17,816 nt of DNA from JAAYAN01 sp964437215 (GTDB lineage Bacteria; Bacteroidota; Ignavibacteria; Ignavibacteriales; Melioribacteraceae): the NCBI GenBank assembly GCA_964437215.1, contig CAYTFZ010000053.1, positions 1 to 17,816 of the forward strand, read 5' to 3'. Each line of letters starts with the position of its first letter. Positions within the stretch are counted from its first letter, which is position 1. Position numbers and translations under genes: made by a program. The notes beneath the pieces were generated by a model. That model had not been told where the DNA came from, made no database searches, and saw only the letters and a list, made by a program, of their open reading frames with translations. Below, in pieces: positions 1-7,221 of this stretch.

Positions 1-1103
1 GAATATTTGATAATTGTTGAGGGGTTAAACGGGTTAGGGTAAATACTTTCGATGCCGAATTCGCTATTTGTAAAGTCGGCGCTTTCTTCAACATCCAGAA
101 TTACACCGTTATCCAGAATAACTTGATTGGATGCATCGCTTTCCTGAAACTTATAATTAACACCGGTCACTTTAAAAGTATCAGCAGAAATGGTTAGAGG
201 AAATTCAAAAGTTGTTTTGTTAAATTCGGCAGTCCCAATCAATCCGCTTTTATTATAAACTTTGTAATACCATATTTTATCGGCTATTTGACTGCTTGTT
301 CTTATATCGTTCCAGATTAACTTAACCCTATTTTCTGAGACTGATCCGGCAAGTTCGATAATCCCGGTCGGCTTCTCATAAACCGTATCGTTTTTAGAAA
401 ATGCAAACATCCAGTCTTTCCAAGCCGGTTCGCCCTGAGCAACATCCCAAATTTCGTGTCCGTAACCTGGGTAGCTTTTGTATCTCATTTTCTTCGCGCC
501 GATATAAACCAATTCTTCATAAACCCTTTCGGTTAAATCGGGTGTGTTTATTTCATCCAATTCTCCGTGGAACATCCAAAAAGGAGTGTGCGAAATATTT
601 TCTGCCCAGTGCGCCTGTCCGCCGCCGCAGACAGACATAGCCGCAGCAAACTTACCCGGGAATTTATCGAGCAAATCAAAAGTTCCTTCGCCGCCCATCG
701 ATATTCCGTAAACATAAATTCTGTTTGTGTCAATCGGGTAACTTTTAACCAGACTATCCAAAACGTGAATTGCAACAGTCATCGGCTCGGTCAGGTTATC
801 CCACCAGCCGCTCCAATTTCCCCAGTCTTTCGGGGTTCTTGGCGAATAAACAAAACAGGGATTAACAGATTGAACTTCGGTGTCGTACCAATTCAGATAA
901 ACCGGATAGTTGCTTCCGAATCCATGAAGATACATTATAAGCGGATAAAGTTTTGCGCTATCGATTTTTGCAGGATAGAATACCCCGAACTTCAGCTTCC
1001 CGGTTTGCGCTTCGTAATAAGTTTTAGGAAGACTCTGCGAATAAATTGTATGCGAAAGAAAACTGCCTAATAAAACTGCAAAGATAAATTTTTGAATTTT
1101 CAT
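1..1103 (-). CDS. Secreted alpha/beta-hydrolase (esterase/PHB-depolymerase-like) with T9SS C-terminal sorting domain, partial
   Basis: Open at the left window edge; 367 residues are visible from the ATG at 1101-1103, which is preceded by an AAGG ribosome-binding site. A hydrophobic N-terminal signal peptide (about residues 1-23, ending near YSQS) is followed by an alpha/beta-hydrolase fold: an oxyanion-type HGFG at 60-63, the nucleophile elbow GISMGG (Ser135), a HGELD acid (Asp183) and a GYGHE histidine (His215), so the catalytic triad looks complete. Residues ~245-340 look like a fibronectin-type linker. The visible end carries YPNPFNPST (355-363), the start of a type A type IX secretion sorting domain, so the protein is probably exported across the outer membrane and processed or surface-attached. 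Substrate is unknown; polyester, feruloyl or peptide esters are possible. It starts 26 bases after the RNA methyltransferase stop and may be co-transcribed with it. Confidence 0.85.
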   Translation of the reverse strand, partial: MKIQKFIFAVLLGSFLSHTIYSQSLPKTYYEAQTGKLKFGVFYPAKIDSAKLYPLIMYLHGFGSNYPVYLNWYDTEVQSVNPCFVYSPRTPKDWGNWSGWWDNLTEPMTVAIHVLDSLVKSYPIDTNRIYVYGISMGGEGTFDLLDKFPGKFAAAMSVCGGGQAHWAENISHTPFWMFHGELDEINTPDLTERVYEELVYIGAKKMRYKSYPGYGHEIWDVAQGEPAWKDWMFAFSKNDTVYEKPTGIIELAGSVSENRVKLIWNDIRTSSQIADKIWYYKVYNKSGLIGTAEFNKTTFEFPLTISADTFKVTGVNYKFQESDASNQVILDNGVILDVEESADFTNSEFGIESIYPNPFNPSTIIKY

Positions 1104-1129
1104 ACTTGCCTTTTATTAATTACTGAAAT

Positions 1130-2311
1130 CTATTCGGTCTCATTATCCCTGTATTTACGCTTTTTGCTGCCTTCGTAACTGTCAATCTGCAAAAGAACAC
1201 CCTCGAGTTTGCCGTTTACAAGCGGAATTCTCCGGGTTGTTCTTAATCCGATATGTTTACGTAAAGATGGCTCGCCGGTATAAATAAACGCGGATGTGCC
1301 AGTGCACTTGGTTTTAAGAAAATCTCCCAGTTCCTTGTAAAGATTTTCCACCTGCTGCCGCTCGCCCATTCTTATTCCATAAGGAGGATTAACAACCAAA
1401 ACGCCGTTTTCGAACTTGGGAATATGCTGAAACGGCTGAGCGGTTAAAGCCACTGTTTCCGAGAAAGGCAGACGGGAAAGGTTTTCGCGGGCTGTTTTAA
1501 GAATTGCCTGAACTTTATCGCTGCCGGAAATAATTCCTTTTGGAAGAGGACGCATTTTGCTGTCTTCTTCTTTCTTAAACTTTTCCCACAGCTTTATATC
1601 AAAATCGGGGAGATAAAAGAAACCGAAGTTTTTCCTTAAATATTGCGCGGGAACACGGCAATAATGCATCAGCGCTTCGCACAAAATTGTGCCCGAACCG
1701 CACATACAATCCAGTAAAGGCTTTTCGCCGTCCCACTTGCTTAAACGTATTATTGCTGCGGCAAGCGTTTCCTGCATCGGAGCTTCGCCTGCTGCAAGCC
1801 TGTAGCCTCGTTTGTGAAGCGACTCTCCCGATGTATCAAGACTTAATACCGCTTCGTCTTTTTCGATAAAAAGATTGAACCGCACGTTAGGATTAACAGT
1901 ATTTACGTCCGGGCGTTTGCCGTATTTCGCGCGGAAATAATCGGCGATTCCGTCTTTCAAAACCTGCGAAGCATAAAGAGAATTTGTAAACGCGCTTTTA
2001 TTTATCGAAGAATTTATTGAGAAAGTCTGGTCAACTTTGAAAATTTTATCCCATTCAATTTTCGCAGCCATCTTCATAATTGCTTCGGCATTGCGGCAGT
2101 GAAATGTTTTAAGCGGGGCAAGAATACGCGAAATCGTCCGGGAAGTGTAGTTAATCCTGTAAATTGTTATTTGGTCGGCTTCAAAGTAAATTCCGCGATA
2201 AGCAATTTTTGTGTTTTGGGCTCCAAGTTCAATCAGTTCCTGCTCGCAAAGTTCCTCCATCATTCCCGGAACCTGCGCAAAGTAAGTTTTCTTCTCTAAA
2301 TATTCAAACAT
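1130..2311 (-). CDS. THUMP-domain class I SAM-dependent RNA methyltransferase (RlmL/YpsC-like)
   Basis: A 393-residue cytoplasmic enzyme predicted to N2-methylate a guanine in RNA, most likely 23S rRNA as in the RlmL N-terminal half and Bacillus YpsC. The N-terminal ~160 residues fit the ferredoxin-like plus THUMP RNA-binding region. The family signature HKRGYR lies at 166-171. The Rossmann methyltransferase domain follows, with SAM motif I DCMCGSGT (201-208) and catalytic motif IV NPPYG (308-312). Length matches the single-domain RlmL-type family; the RlmK half of the enterobacterial fusion is absent. ATG start with AGGAAAG just upstream. The last ~15 residues are a basic/acidic tail (KKRKYRDNE). 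The exact target base cannot be read from sequence. Confidence 0.9.
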   Translation of the reverse strand: MFEYLEKKTYFAQVPGMMEELCEQELIELGAQNTKIAYRGIYFEADQITIYRINYTSRTISRILAPLKTFHCRNAEAIMKMAAKIEWDKIFKVDQTFSINSSINKSAFTNSLYASQVLKDGIADYFRAKYGKRPDVNTVNPNVRFNLFIEKDEAVLSLDTSGESLHKRGYRLAAGEAPMQETLAAAIIRLSKWDGEKPLLDCMCGSGTILCEALMHYCRVPAQYLRKNFGFFYLPDFDIKLWEKFKKEEDSKMRPLPKGIISGSDKVQAILKTARENLSRLPFSETVALTAQPFQHIPKFENGVLVVNPPYGIRMGERQQVENLYKELGDFLKTKCTGTSAFIYTGEPSLRKHIGLRTTRRIPLVNGKLEGVLLQIDSYEGSKKRKYRDNETE

Positions 2312-2398
2312 TCTCTTTCCTTTTAAGAATTATTTTATAAACAAATATATGGAAAGCCATTATTAAATGGGAACTATAAGAAAAGGAATGTAAAGTTT

Positions 2399-2763
2399 CT
2401 ATTCTTTTACCAGATACAATTTGTTATCTTCAACAAGGTACATCATCGGGACGATTTTAATTTTAGGATAACGTGAGCGAAGGCGTTTTGCTTCGCTTAA
2501 TACAAAATCAATTTCGTTTCCAATTTCAAACAAAGGTGAAAACTGGTTGAAATGTTCTTCGGCNNNNNNNNNNNNNNNNNNNNNNNNNNNNNNNNNNNNN
2601 NNNNNNNNNNNNNNNNNNNNNNNNNNNNNNNNNNNNNNNNNNNNNNNNNNNNNNNNNNNNNNNCTTTTCCAAGATTGTGATATTCGAGAAGATTTCCAAT
2701 AGGTGTGTTTTTATATTCTTCCGGTACATCCTGTTGAGTTGAAATTGGAACAAGTCTGTTCAT
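2399..2763 (-). CDS. Carbonic anhydrase-like protein (beta-CA family), interrupted by scaffold gap
   Basis: Two ends of one gene flank the N run. The N-terminal 33 residues (2763 to 2664) contain YKNTPIGNLLEYHNLGK. After the gap, 54 residues (2563 to 2402, stop TAG 2399-2401) contain FEIGNEIDFVLSEAKRL and YPKIKIVPMMYLVEDNKLY. From memory both match the ends of a beta-carbonic-anhydrase-related family of about 180 residues found in Bacteroidota relatives. The zinc ligands would fall in the missing middle, so activity cannot be judged. Assuming one intact gene, the missing piece must be 2 modulo 3 in length, whereas 100 N is 1 modulo 3, so the gap size is nominal. No clear Shine-Dalgarno precedes the ATG. 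A conceptual ORF reading through the N run into 2497 is in the wrong frame. Confidence 0.65.
2564..2663. other. Assembly gap of exactly 100 N
   Basis: An uninterrupted run of 100 N, the conventional placeholder for a scaffold join of unknown size. It cuts the carbonic-anhydrase-like gene, and the reading frames on either side show that 100 is not the true length. Confidence 0.99.
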
Positions 2764-2823
2764 AAATAATTTTGCATGATTTAATGATATGACATTTAAT
2801 AATAAATCAAATTTACGAACGAT

Positions 2824-3406
2824 TTACCGATTTTTAAAGTTCACAGAATAATAAAAGAGATTGCCGGATTAATTATCTTCTTTAAAACCATAATCGAAAA
2901 AAAGGTTTTTAATCTCCTCCAAGCTCATTTTGTCCAGATCGCCTGCAGTTTCAAAATTGAAACAATTCCCGAGGGTCTAAGAATCCTGTGATTTTTTTTA
3001 ATATATGTTTTTTTCAATTTCGCCAAACACTGTTACCATATAAACAATATCGAAAAAATTACTATCAAACGGGAAAGTCTTCCCGTCAGCAATATTATAC
3101 TCAACATTTTCAAACCTTTTTTCTCAATTCTTTTCTTTGCATAATCTAGCATTTCCTTTTGAATATCGAATAAAAACAATATTCCATTTTTATCTTCTCC
3201 GCCACTTTTATACTGAAATATCCAGTTCCCGAACCGATTTCAAGAACAATACTGTTGCTTTCCAGATTAAGAAAACTGATAAGCTTTTAGAGCTAAAACA
3301 TTGGATTTCTTTTCTGTAAGAGAAGCGTAAAAGCGTATTTTACAGGGAAAACACCTTTGCCGGTAAAACTTTTTCTATTAATATTCTTTTCTGTTTTTAT
3401 ATAATT
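2824..3406 (-). pseudogene. Broken class I SAM-dependent methyltransferase (multiple frameshifts)
   Basis: Pieced across three frames, this stretch gives a nearly full-length small methyltransferase of about 195 residues. Recognisable pieces in order are FTGKGVFPVKYAFTLL; KLISFLNLESNSIVLEIGSG with SAM motif I GSGTGYF (about 3215-3241); NGILFLFDIQKEMLDYAKKR; NVEYNIADG with FFDIVYMVTVFGEIEK; HRILRPSGIVSI; ETAGDLDKMSLEEIKNLF; and GNLFYYSVNFKNR ending at TAA 2824-2826. The frame breaks near A/T runs at 3295-3298, 3285-3288, 3187-3191, 3107-3110, 2992-2999 and 2953-2956, and an in-frame TAA sits at 2869-2871. No start codon is evident. It is either a decayed gene or a low-quality stretch beside the scaffold gap. 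Substrate unknown. Confidence 0.8.
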
Positions 3407-3424
3407 TTAAAACTATTATTAATT

Positions 3425-3465
3425 AAAAATAGAAATCAATAAGTCCAACTTGTTGATTTCTATTT
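3425..3465 (-). terminator. Rho-independent-like terminator of the serine hydrolase gene
   Basis: A perfect 13-base inverted repeat (3427-3439 with 3453-3465) encloses a further 4-bp AAGT/ACTT stem and a 3-base loop. On the minus strand one C-A mismatch separates the stems, and the hairpin is followed by a TTTTT run. It lies about 30 bases past the serine hydrolase stop. The stem is AT-rich, so strength is uncertain. Confidence 0.7.
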
Positions 3466-3497
3466 AACTTTCTTAATTATGCTGATAATGCAGGTTT

Positions 3498-4823
3498 TTA
3501 TTGCTCTTCTTTTGAAAAGTTATATGTTCCGCCGCCTTGTTTTAAGATCATTTTTTTATCATTTGGAATAAACTCTATCTCAATTCCTGCAATATCATAC
3601 TTAAACTTATCTTTTTCAAAAGGCTCAAGAAGAAATGCATCTTGACCAGTTGCTTTAGCAAATAAAGATTTGTTTTGCTTACTTATCGAAATTTTTAAAG
3701 GAATTTGAGAAGAAGAATAAATTCCCAAATATTTCTCTAAGTCTTCGGGGCTTACTTCAAAAGTTGTAAAAACAGGAATATCGTAAGGTTTATTAAATAT
3801 TGCGCTAAGTACTGCAATTGATATATTGTTGGGAGTGTAATTTGCTCCGTTAGAAACCAAAGCATAGGAAACTTTATCATCAGGGAAATAACAAAGAACA
3901 GAAGAAAAGCCGTCAATTCCGCCGGTATGGCCAAAAGCAGTTTTATCATAGAATGGAATCTGGAAAAGTCCCATTCCAAAATTATCCTTAATAGTTGTCA
4001 TTTTATCAAGACTTCCTTTTGTAATTATTTTTTCGCTAAACAATGCTTCGCTGAATTTCACTAAATCGGTAGGAGTTGAGATAATACCGCCTGCTCCTAA
4101 AGGGATTGAAATATCAGTTTCCGATTCTATTTCCCAGTTACCTGTAAAACTGTACGAATTACATTCGCTATTTTTTGTATTGATTCTTCCGCCTAAAGAT
4201 GTATTATTTAGTCCTATAGGTTTAGCTATATATTCAATTATTATTTCGGAGTATGGTTTATTAAAAGTCTTTTCAAGTATATAAGTAAGCAAGACAAAAT
4301 TTGAATTACTATACTCAGCTTTGCTATCAGGTTCAAAATCGCTTCCTGCTTTTGCAATAATTTCTATCATTTCGTTTTCAGTCTTTGCTTTAGTATTCCA
4401 AGTTGAATAATCCTTGTCTTCCGTAAAATCGGGTATTCCGCTTCTGTGGCTTAGTAATTGATTTATTGTAATTTTATCAGAATTTATAATAGCTGGGAAG
4501 TATTTATTAATTGTTTGATTCGGAACAATTTTCTCCATTTCAATTGCTAAAAAGACCAAAGCGCTGGTAAACATCTTCGAAATTGAGCCAATACGGTATT
4601 TCGAGTTTTCGCTTGCCTTAATATTATTCTCTGCATCAGCGAAACCAATAGTTTTGGTATAAACAATTTCACCATTTTTAGAAACAGCTATGCTGCCCAT
4701 AAACTTATTGTTCACTTCCAGTGCATCAAAATATTTGTTAAACTTCTCTGTATCAAAATATTGCTGTGCAAAGCAAACATTTAAGAGTAAAATCTGCAGA
4801 ATTAAGATATTTTTTTTTGTCAT
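3498..4823 (-). CDS. Secreted serine hydrolase of the beta-lactamase class C / penicillin-binding-protein family
   Basis: A 441-residue protein with a signal peptide (about residues 1-19, ending CFA before QQ). The three serine-transferase motifs are present: SISK (Ser80, Lys83), YSN (171-173) and HTGG (299-302), the last replacing KTG as is common in AmpC-like esterases and D-aminopeptidase-type enzymes. Other family landmarks are LLSHRSGIPDF (124-133) and GAGGIISTPTDL (243-254). Residues ~358-440 form a C-terminal beta-rich domain beginning EKYLGIY, typical of this family in Bacteroidota. It probably acts in the periplasm or outside the cell on peptides, esters or cell-wall D-amino acids; true beta-lactamase activity cannot be claimed. 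ATG start preceded by AAGGAAG. It appears monocistronic, with a hairpin terminator after the stop. Confidence 0.88.
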   Translation of the reverse strand: MTKKNILILQILLLNVCFAQQYFDTEKFNKYFDALEVNNKFMGSIAVSKNGEIVYTKTIGFADAENNIKASENSKYRIGSISKMFTSALVFLAIEMEKIVPNQTINKYFPAIINSDKITINQLLSHRSGIPDFTEDKDYSTWNTKAKTENEMIEIIAKAGSDFEPDSKAEYSNSNFVLLTYILEKTFNKPYSEIIIEYIAKPIGLNNTSLGGRINTKNSECNSYSFTGNWEIESETDISIPLGAGGIISTPTDLVKFSEALFSEKIITKGSLDKMTTIKDNFGMGLFQIPFYDKTAFGHTGGIDGFSSVLCYFPDDKVSYALVSNGANYTPNNISIAVLSAIFNKPYDIPVFTTFEVSPEDLEKYLGIYSSSQIPLKISISKQNKSLFAKATGQDAFLLEPFEKDKFKYDIAGIEIEFIPNDKKMILKQGGGTYNFSKEEQ

Positions 4824-5146
4824 TTTTCTTCCTTTATATTTAATGAATTTAAGATTCAGGATTATTTAGCAGAAACTTGAAGTTAGTTTGAACCTTAGAA
4901 ATATTGTTTTTCACTTTCCACATATTCCTTTAGCAATTAACTGGTTAAAAATATCGTTTAAAATAATGGATAAAGCAAAAGATTTAGAATCTAAAAGAAT
5001 TTTTTCCATAAATATTTCCAAATGTTTTATGAACTTTTGACTGGGAAATAGCAAGCTGGTTACAATAAATCATTCTAAAAGAAAAAGATTTTTATAAAGG
5101 GAAGGGAAATGCTAAAAGATTTAATTAGGATGGATTGAATGCAGTC
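4824..5146. other. Intergenic region without a recognisable gene
   Basis: AT-rich spacer between the DUF1287 stop and the serine hydrolase start. It must hold the serine hydrolase promoter and leader (ribosome-binding site AAGGAAG at its left end). No coding stretch with homology was recognised. A short AGATT/AATCT repeat at 4980-4992 is the only hairpin-like element and is too weak to name. Confidence 0.6.
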
Positions 5147-5731
5147 TTATTTTCCATACCTGAAATGTCCTATAATTTTAAAATCGAAAAGGCAGTCCTC
5201 AAGAACCTGACCTGCACCGATGTTGTGAACAATCAAGTATCTTTTTCCGTCGGCTGACTTTTTATTTACTACAACCCCAATATGCGGAACATTGCTTGAT
5301 AAATTCCAGCATACCAAATCGCCTGGCAGATAATCTTTAGGATTGTTAGTAATTTTTTTTATTTCTCCAAATCTTTTGAAAAAAACCATCATATTCGGGA
5401 CGCGGCGATGGTCAATATTTTTATCAGGTTTTTTCAGACCCCATATTTTAGGATAAAGATTAAAATTCGATTTCATATCCTCGTGGATTTCCTTTTGCAA
5501 ATCGATACCGAGTTTACGATAAGCGCGTATAACAACATCTGTACAAACGCCTTTATCTGCCGGAATATCTCCGTTAGGATAGGAAATTGAAAAATACCGC
5601 GGATCGTATGTAACATTCTGCTTTGTAAGTTCTATTGCGGCTTTGGAAAGACGGCTGGAAAAATCGTCGGGTGGATTAAAAATTCTTAGAAATAATATTG
5701 TACCAAGCAGTAATATTTTAGATAAAGCCAT
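5147..5731 (-). CDS. DUF1287 domain protein (YijF-like), exported, probable NlpC/P60-like fold
   Basis: A 194-residue protein with a hydrophobic N-terminus (LLLGTILFLRIF) that should export or anchor it. The family signatures are DKGVCTDVVIRAYR (59-72, Cys63), NIDHRRVPN (105-113), PGDLVCWNL (136-144), HIGVVV (150-155, His150) and VHNIGAG (168-174, His169), matching DUF1287. The Cys-His-His order and the PGDLV/HIGVV strands resemble NlpC/P60 cysteine peptidases that cut peptidoglycan stem peptides; that reading is inference, since the family has no function I can name with certainty. It is the last gene of the coiled-coil/SGNH/MBOAT operon, starting 5 bases after the MBOAT stop, which supports a cell-wall or surface-polymer role. 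No terminator was found after its stop. Confidence 0.85.
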   Translation of the reverse strand: MALSKILLLGTILFLRIFNPPDDFSSRLSKAAIELTKQNVTYDPRYFSISYPNGDIPADKGVCTDVVIRAYRKLGIDLQKEIHEDMKSNFNLYPKIWGLKKPDKNIDHRRVPNMMVFFKRFGEIKKITNNPKDYLPGDLVCWNLSSNVPHIGVVVNKKSADGKRYLIVHNIGAGQVLEDCLFDFKIIGHFRYGK

Positions 5732-5736
5732 AATTC

Positions 5737-7221
5737 TTAAAACTGAAAATAAATGAACGGCTGAATATCTGCAGATTTAAATTGAATTACAAGCCAAATA
5801 ACAATTGTAAGAATCAGCGACAATGTAAAAAGATTTACTTTACTGAATAACGTGGATATCTTGTTTTCAATTTTTTCGGGAGTGAAATGAAAAAACAAAC
5901 CGATCACCATAAGTATTAAAACTGTTGTATATCCTTCAGCAAATTGACTTAAAACTTCGGGATGGAAATAATTAAATATTTGATCAAGCACTTCTATTGC
6001 TGTTGAAAAAGACTCAGCACGGAAAAAAATCCAGCAAAAACTTATAAGGTGAAATGTAATTATTATCCCGGCAAGGCGTAACAATTTATTGCCTGCAATT
6101 TTTTCGGGAATATTAAAAAACTTTTCAATTACAAGAAACACTCCGTGCATTCCGCCCCAAAAAACATACTTCCACGACGCCCCGTGCCAAAGTCCGCCAA
6201 GAAGCATTGTAACCATAAGATTAAAATATCTTTTAATTTTACTACAGCGGTTACCTCCGAGCGAAATGTATAAATAATCGCGCAGCCATGTAGAAAGCGA
6301 AATATGCCAGCGCCTCCAGAACTCGGTTATGGAAGCCGCTTTGTACGGTGCATTAAAATTATCTGTAAGCCGGAATCCCATAAGCATTGCCAACCCAATT
6401 GCCATATCCGAATAACCCGAAAAATCGCAAAATATCTGAAGCGCGTAGCCGTAAACAGCAAAAAGATTTTCGAGCCCCGTATACCTTGCGGGCAGTTCAA
6501 AAATACGGTCAACAAAATTTACGCTGATGTAATCTGCAATTATTGCTTTTTTAATTAATCCGAGAATAATAAGATAAAAAGCTTTCCCTATATCCTGCCG
6601 TATAAGTTTTTTTTCTGACGGTATCTGAGGAAGAAAATCGGCTGCTCGTACTATCGGTCCTGCAACAAGCTGTGGGAAAAAGGAAACATAAAACAGAAAA
6701 TCAGTAAACCTTTCTTCCGGTTTCAGATGATTCCGGTAAATATCAATAGTGTAACTCATAGACTGAAATGTGAAGAATGAAATTCCTACCGGTAGGAAAA
6801 GATCGAGTGCATTTATTTGCGAACCCGAAATTGTATTAATCTGCTCAATAAAAAAGTTTGTGTATTTAAAGTAGCCGAGGATGGAAAGATTTGCAGTTAA
6901 GCTTAAAATGAGAAGCAGCTTTCTTTTAATTGCCGAAGAAGAAACAGCAATATATCTTCCGGCATAAAAATCTATCATTGCGCTAATTATCATAAGATAA
7001 AGATAAATGCCGCTGGATTTGTAATAAAAAAACAGCGAAAAACAAAGCAGATAAAAAGTACGCGCTTTTTTGTTACCGACAAGAAATTGGTAAAATAAGA
7101 GACAAACCAAAAAGAAAAAAAGGAAAAAACCGCTGTTAAATATTAAAGGTTCAAAAGGATTATACGAAAGGACTGCTTTCCATTTTTCTAAAGAAAATAA
7201 TTCACTTGGTATATTCAGCAT
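5737..7221 (-). CDS. MBOAT family membrane O-acyltransferase (AlgI/PatA/DltB type)
   Basis: A polytopic inner-membrane protein of 494 residues that should move acyl (usually acetyl) groups from a cytoplasmic donor across the membrane to a periplasmic acceptor. Hydrophobic segments run throughout. The family core is present: FLPVGISFFTFQSMSYTID (142-160), PQLVAGPIVR (183-192), FCDFSGYSDMAIGLA (264-278), FWRRWHISLSTWLRDYLY (301-318, His306) and the catalytic LLGGLWHGASW (340-350, His346). I chose the ATG at 7219-7221; an in-frame TTG at 7228-7230 would add three residues. Neither has a clear Shine-Dalgarno, and the start lies inside the SGNH gene (20-base overlap), so translation is probably coupled. 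With the adjacent SGNH enzyme it makes the usual pair for O-acetylating peptidoglycan or exopolysaccharide; the acceptor is not shown by sequence. Confidence 0.93.
   Translation of the reverse strand: MLNIPSELFSLEKWKAVLSYNPFEPLIFNSGFFLFFFLVCLLFYQFLVGNKKARTFYLLCFSLFFYYKSSGIYLYLMIISAMIDFYAGRYIAVSSSAIKRKLLLILSLTANLSILGYFKYTNFFIEQINTISGSQINALDLFLPVGISFFTFQSMSYTIDIYRNHLKPEERFTDFLFYVSFFPQLVAGPIVRAADFLPQIPSEKKLIRQDIGKAFYLIILGLIKKAIIADYISVNFVDRIFELPARYTGLENLFAVYGYALQIFCDFSGYSDMAIGLAMLMGFRLTDNFNAPYKAASITEFWRRWHISLSTWLRDYLYISLGGNRCSKIKRYFNLMVTMLLGGLWHGASWKYVFWGGMHGVFLVIEKFFNIPEKIAGNKLLRLAGIIITFHLISFCWIFFRAESFSTAIEVLDQIFNYFHPEVLSQFAEGYTTVLILMVIGLFFHFTPEKIENKISTLFSKVNLFTLSLILTIVIWLVIQFKSADIQPFIYFQF

Noticed and set aside
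567..1070. 167-residue plus-strand open frame
   Set aside because: It is antisense to the T9SS esterase, whose minus frame shows a signal peptide, full catalytic triad and sorting domain; the plus frame shows no recognisable family.
2497..2763. 88-residue frame reading through the N run
   Set aside because: The part beyond the gap is in the wrong frame; the correct C-terminus ends at 2399.
3137..3319. 60-residue plus-strand open frame
   Set aside because: It is antisense to the clear methyltransferase motif I and shows no family resemblance.
3498..4823. Antibiotic-resistance beta-lactamase
   Set aside because: The fold motifs fit but HTGG replaces KTG and a C-terminal beta domain is present, pointing to the wider esterase/peptidase family.
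5732..5736. Separate promoter for the DUF1287 gene
   Set aside because: Only 5 bases separate it from the MBOAT stop, so it belongs to the same operon.
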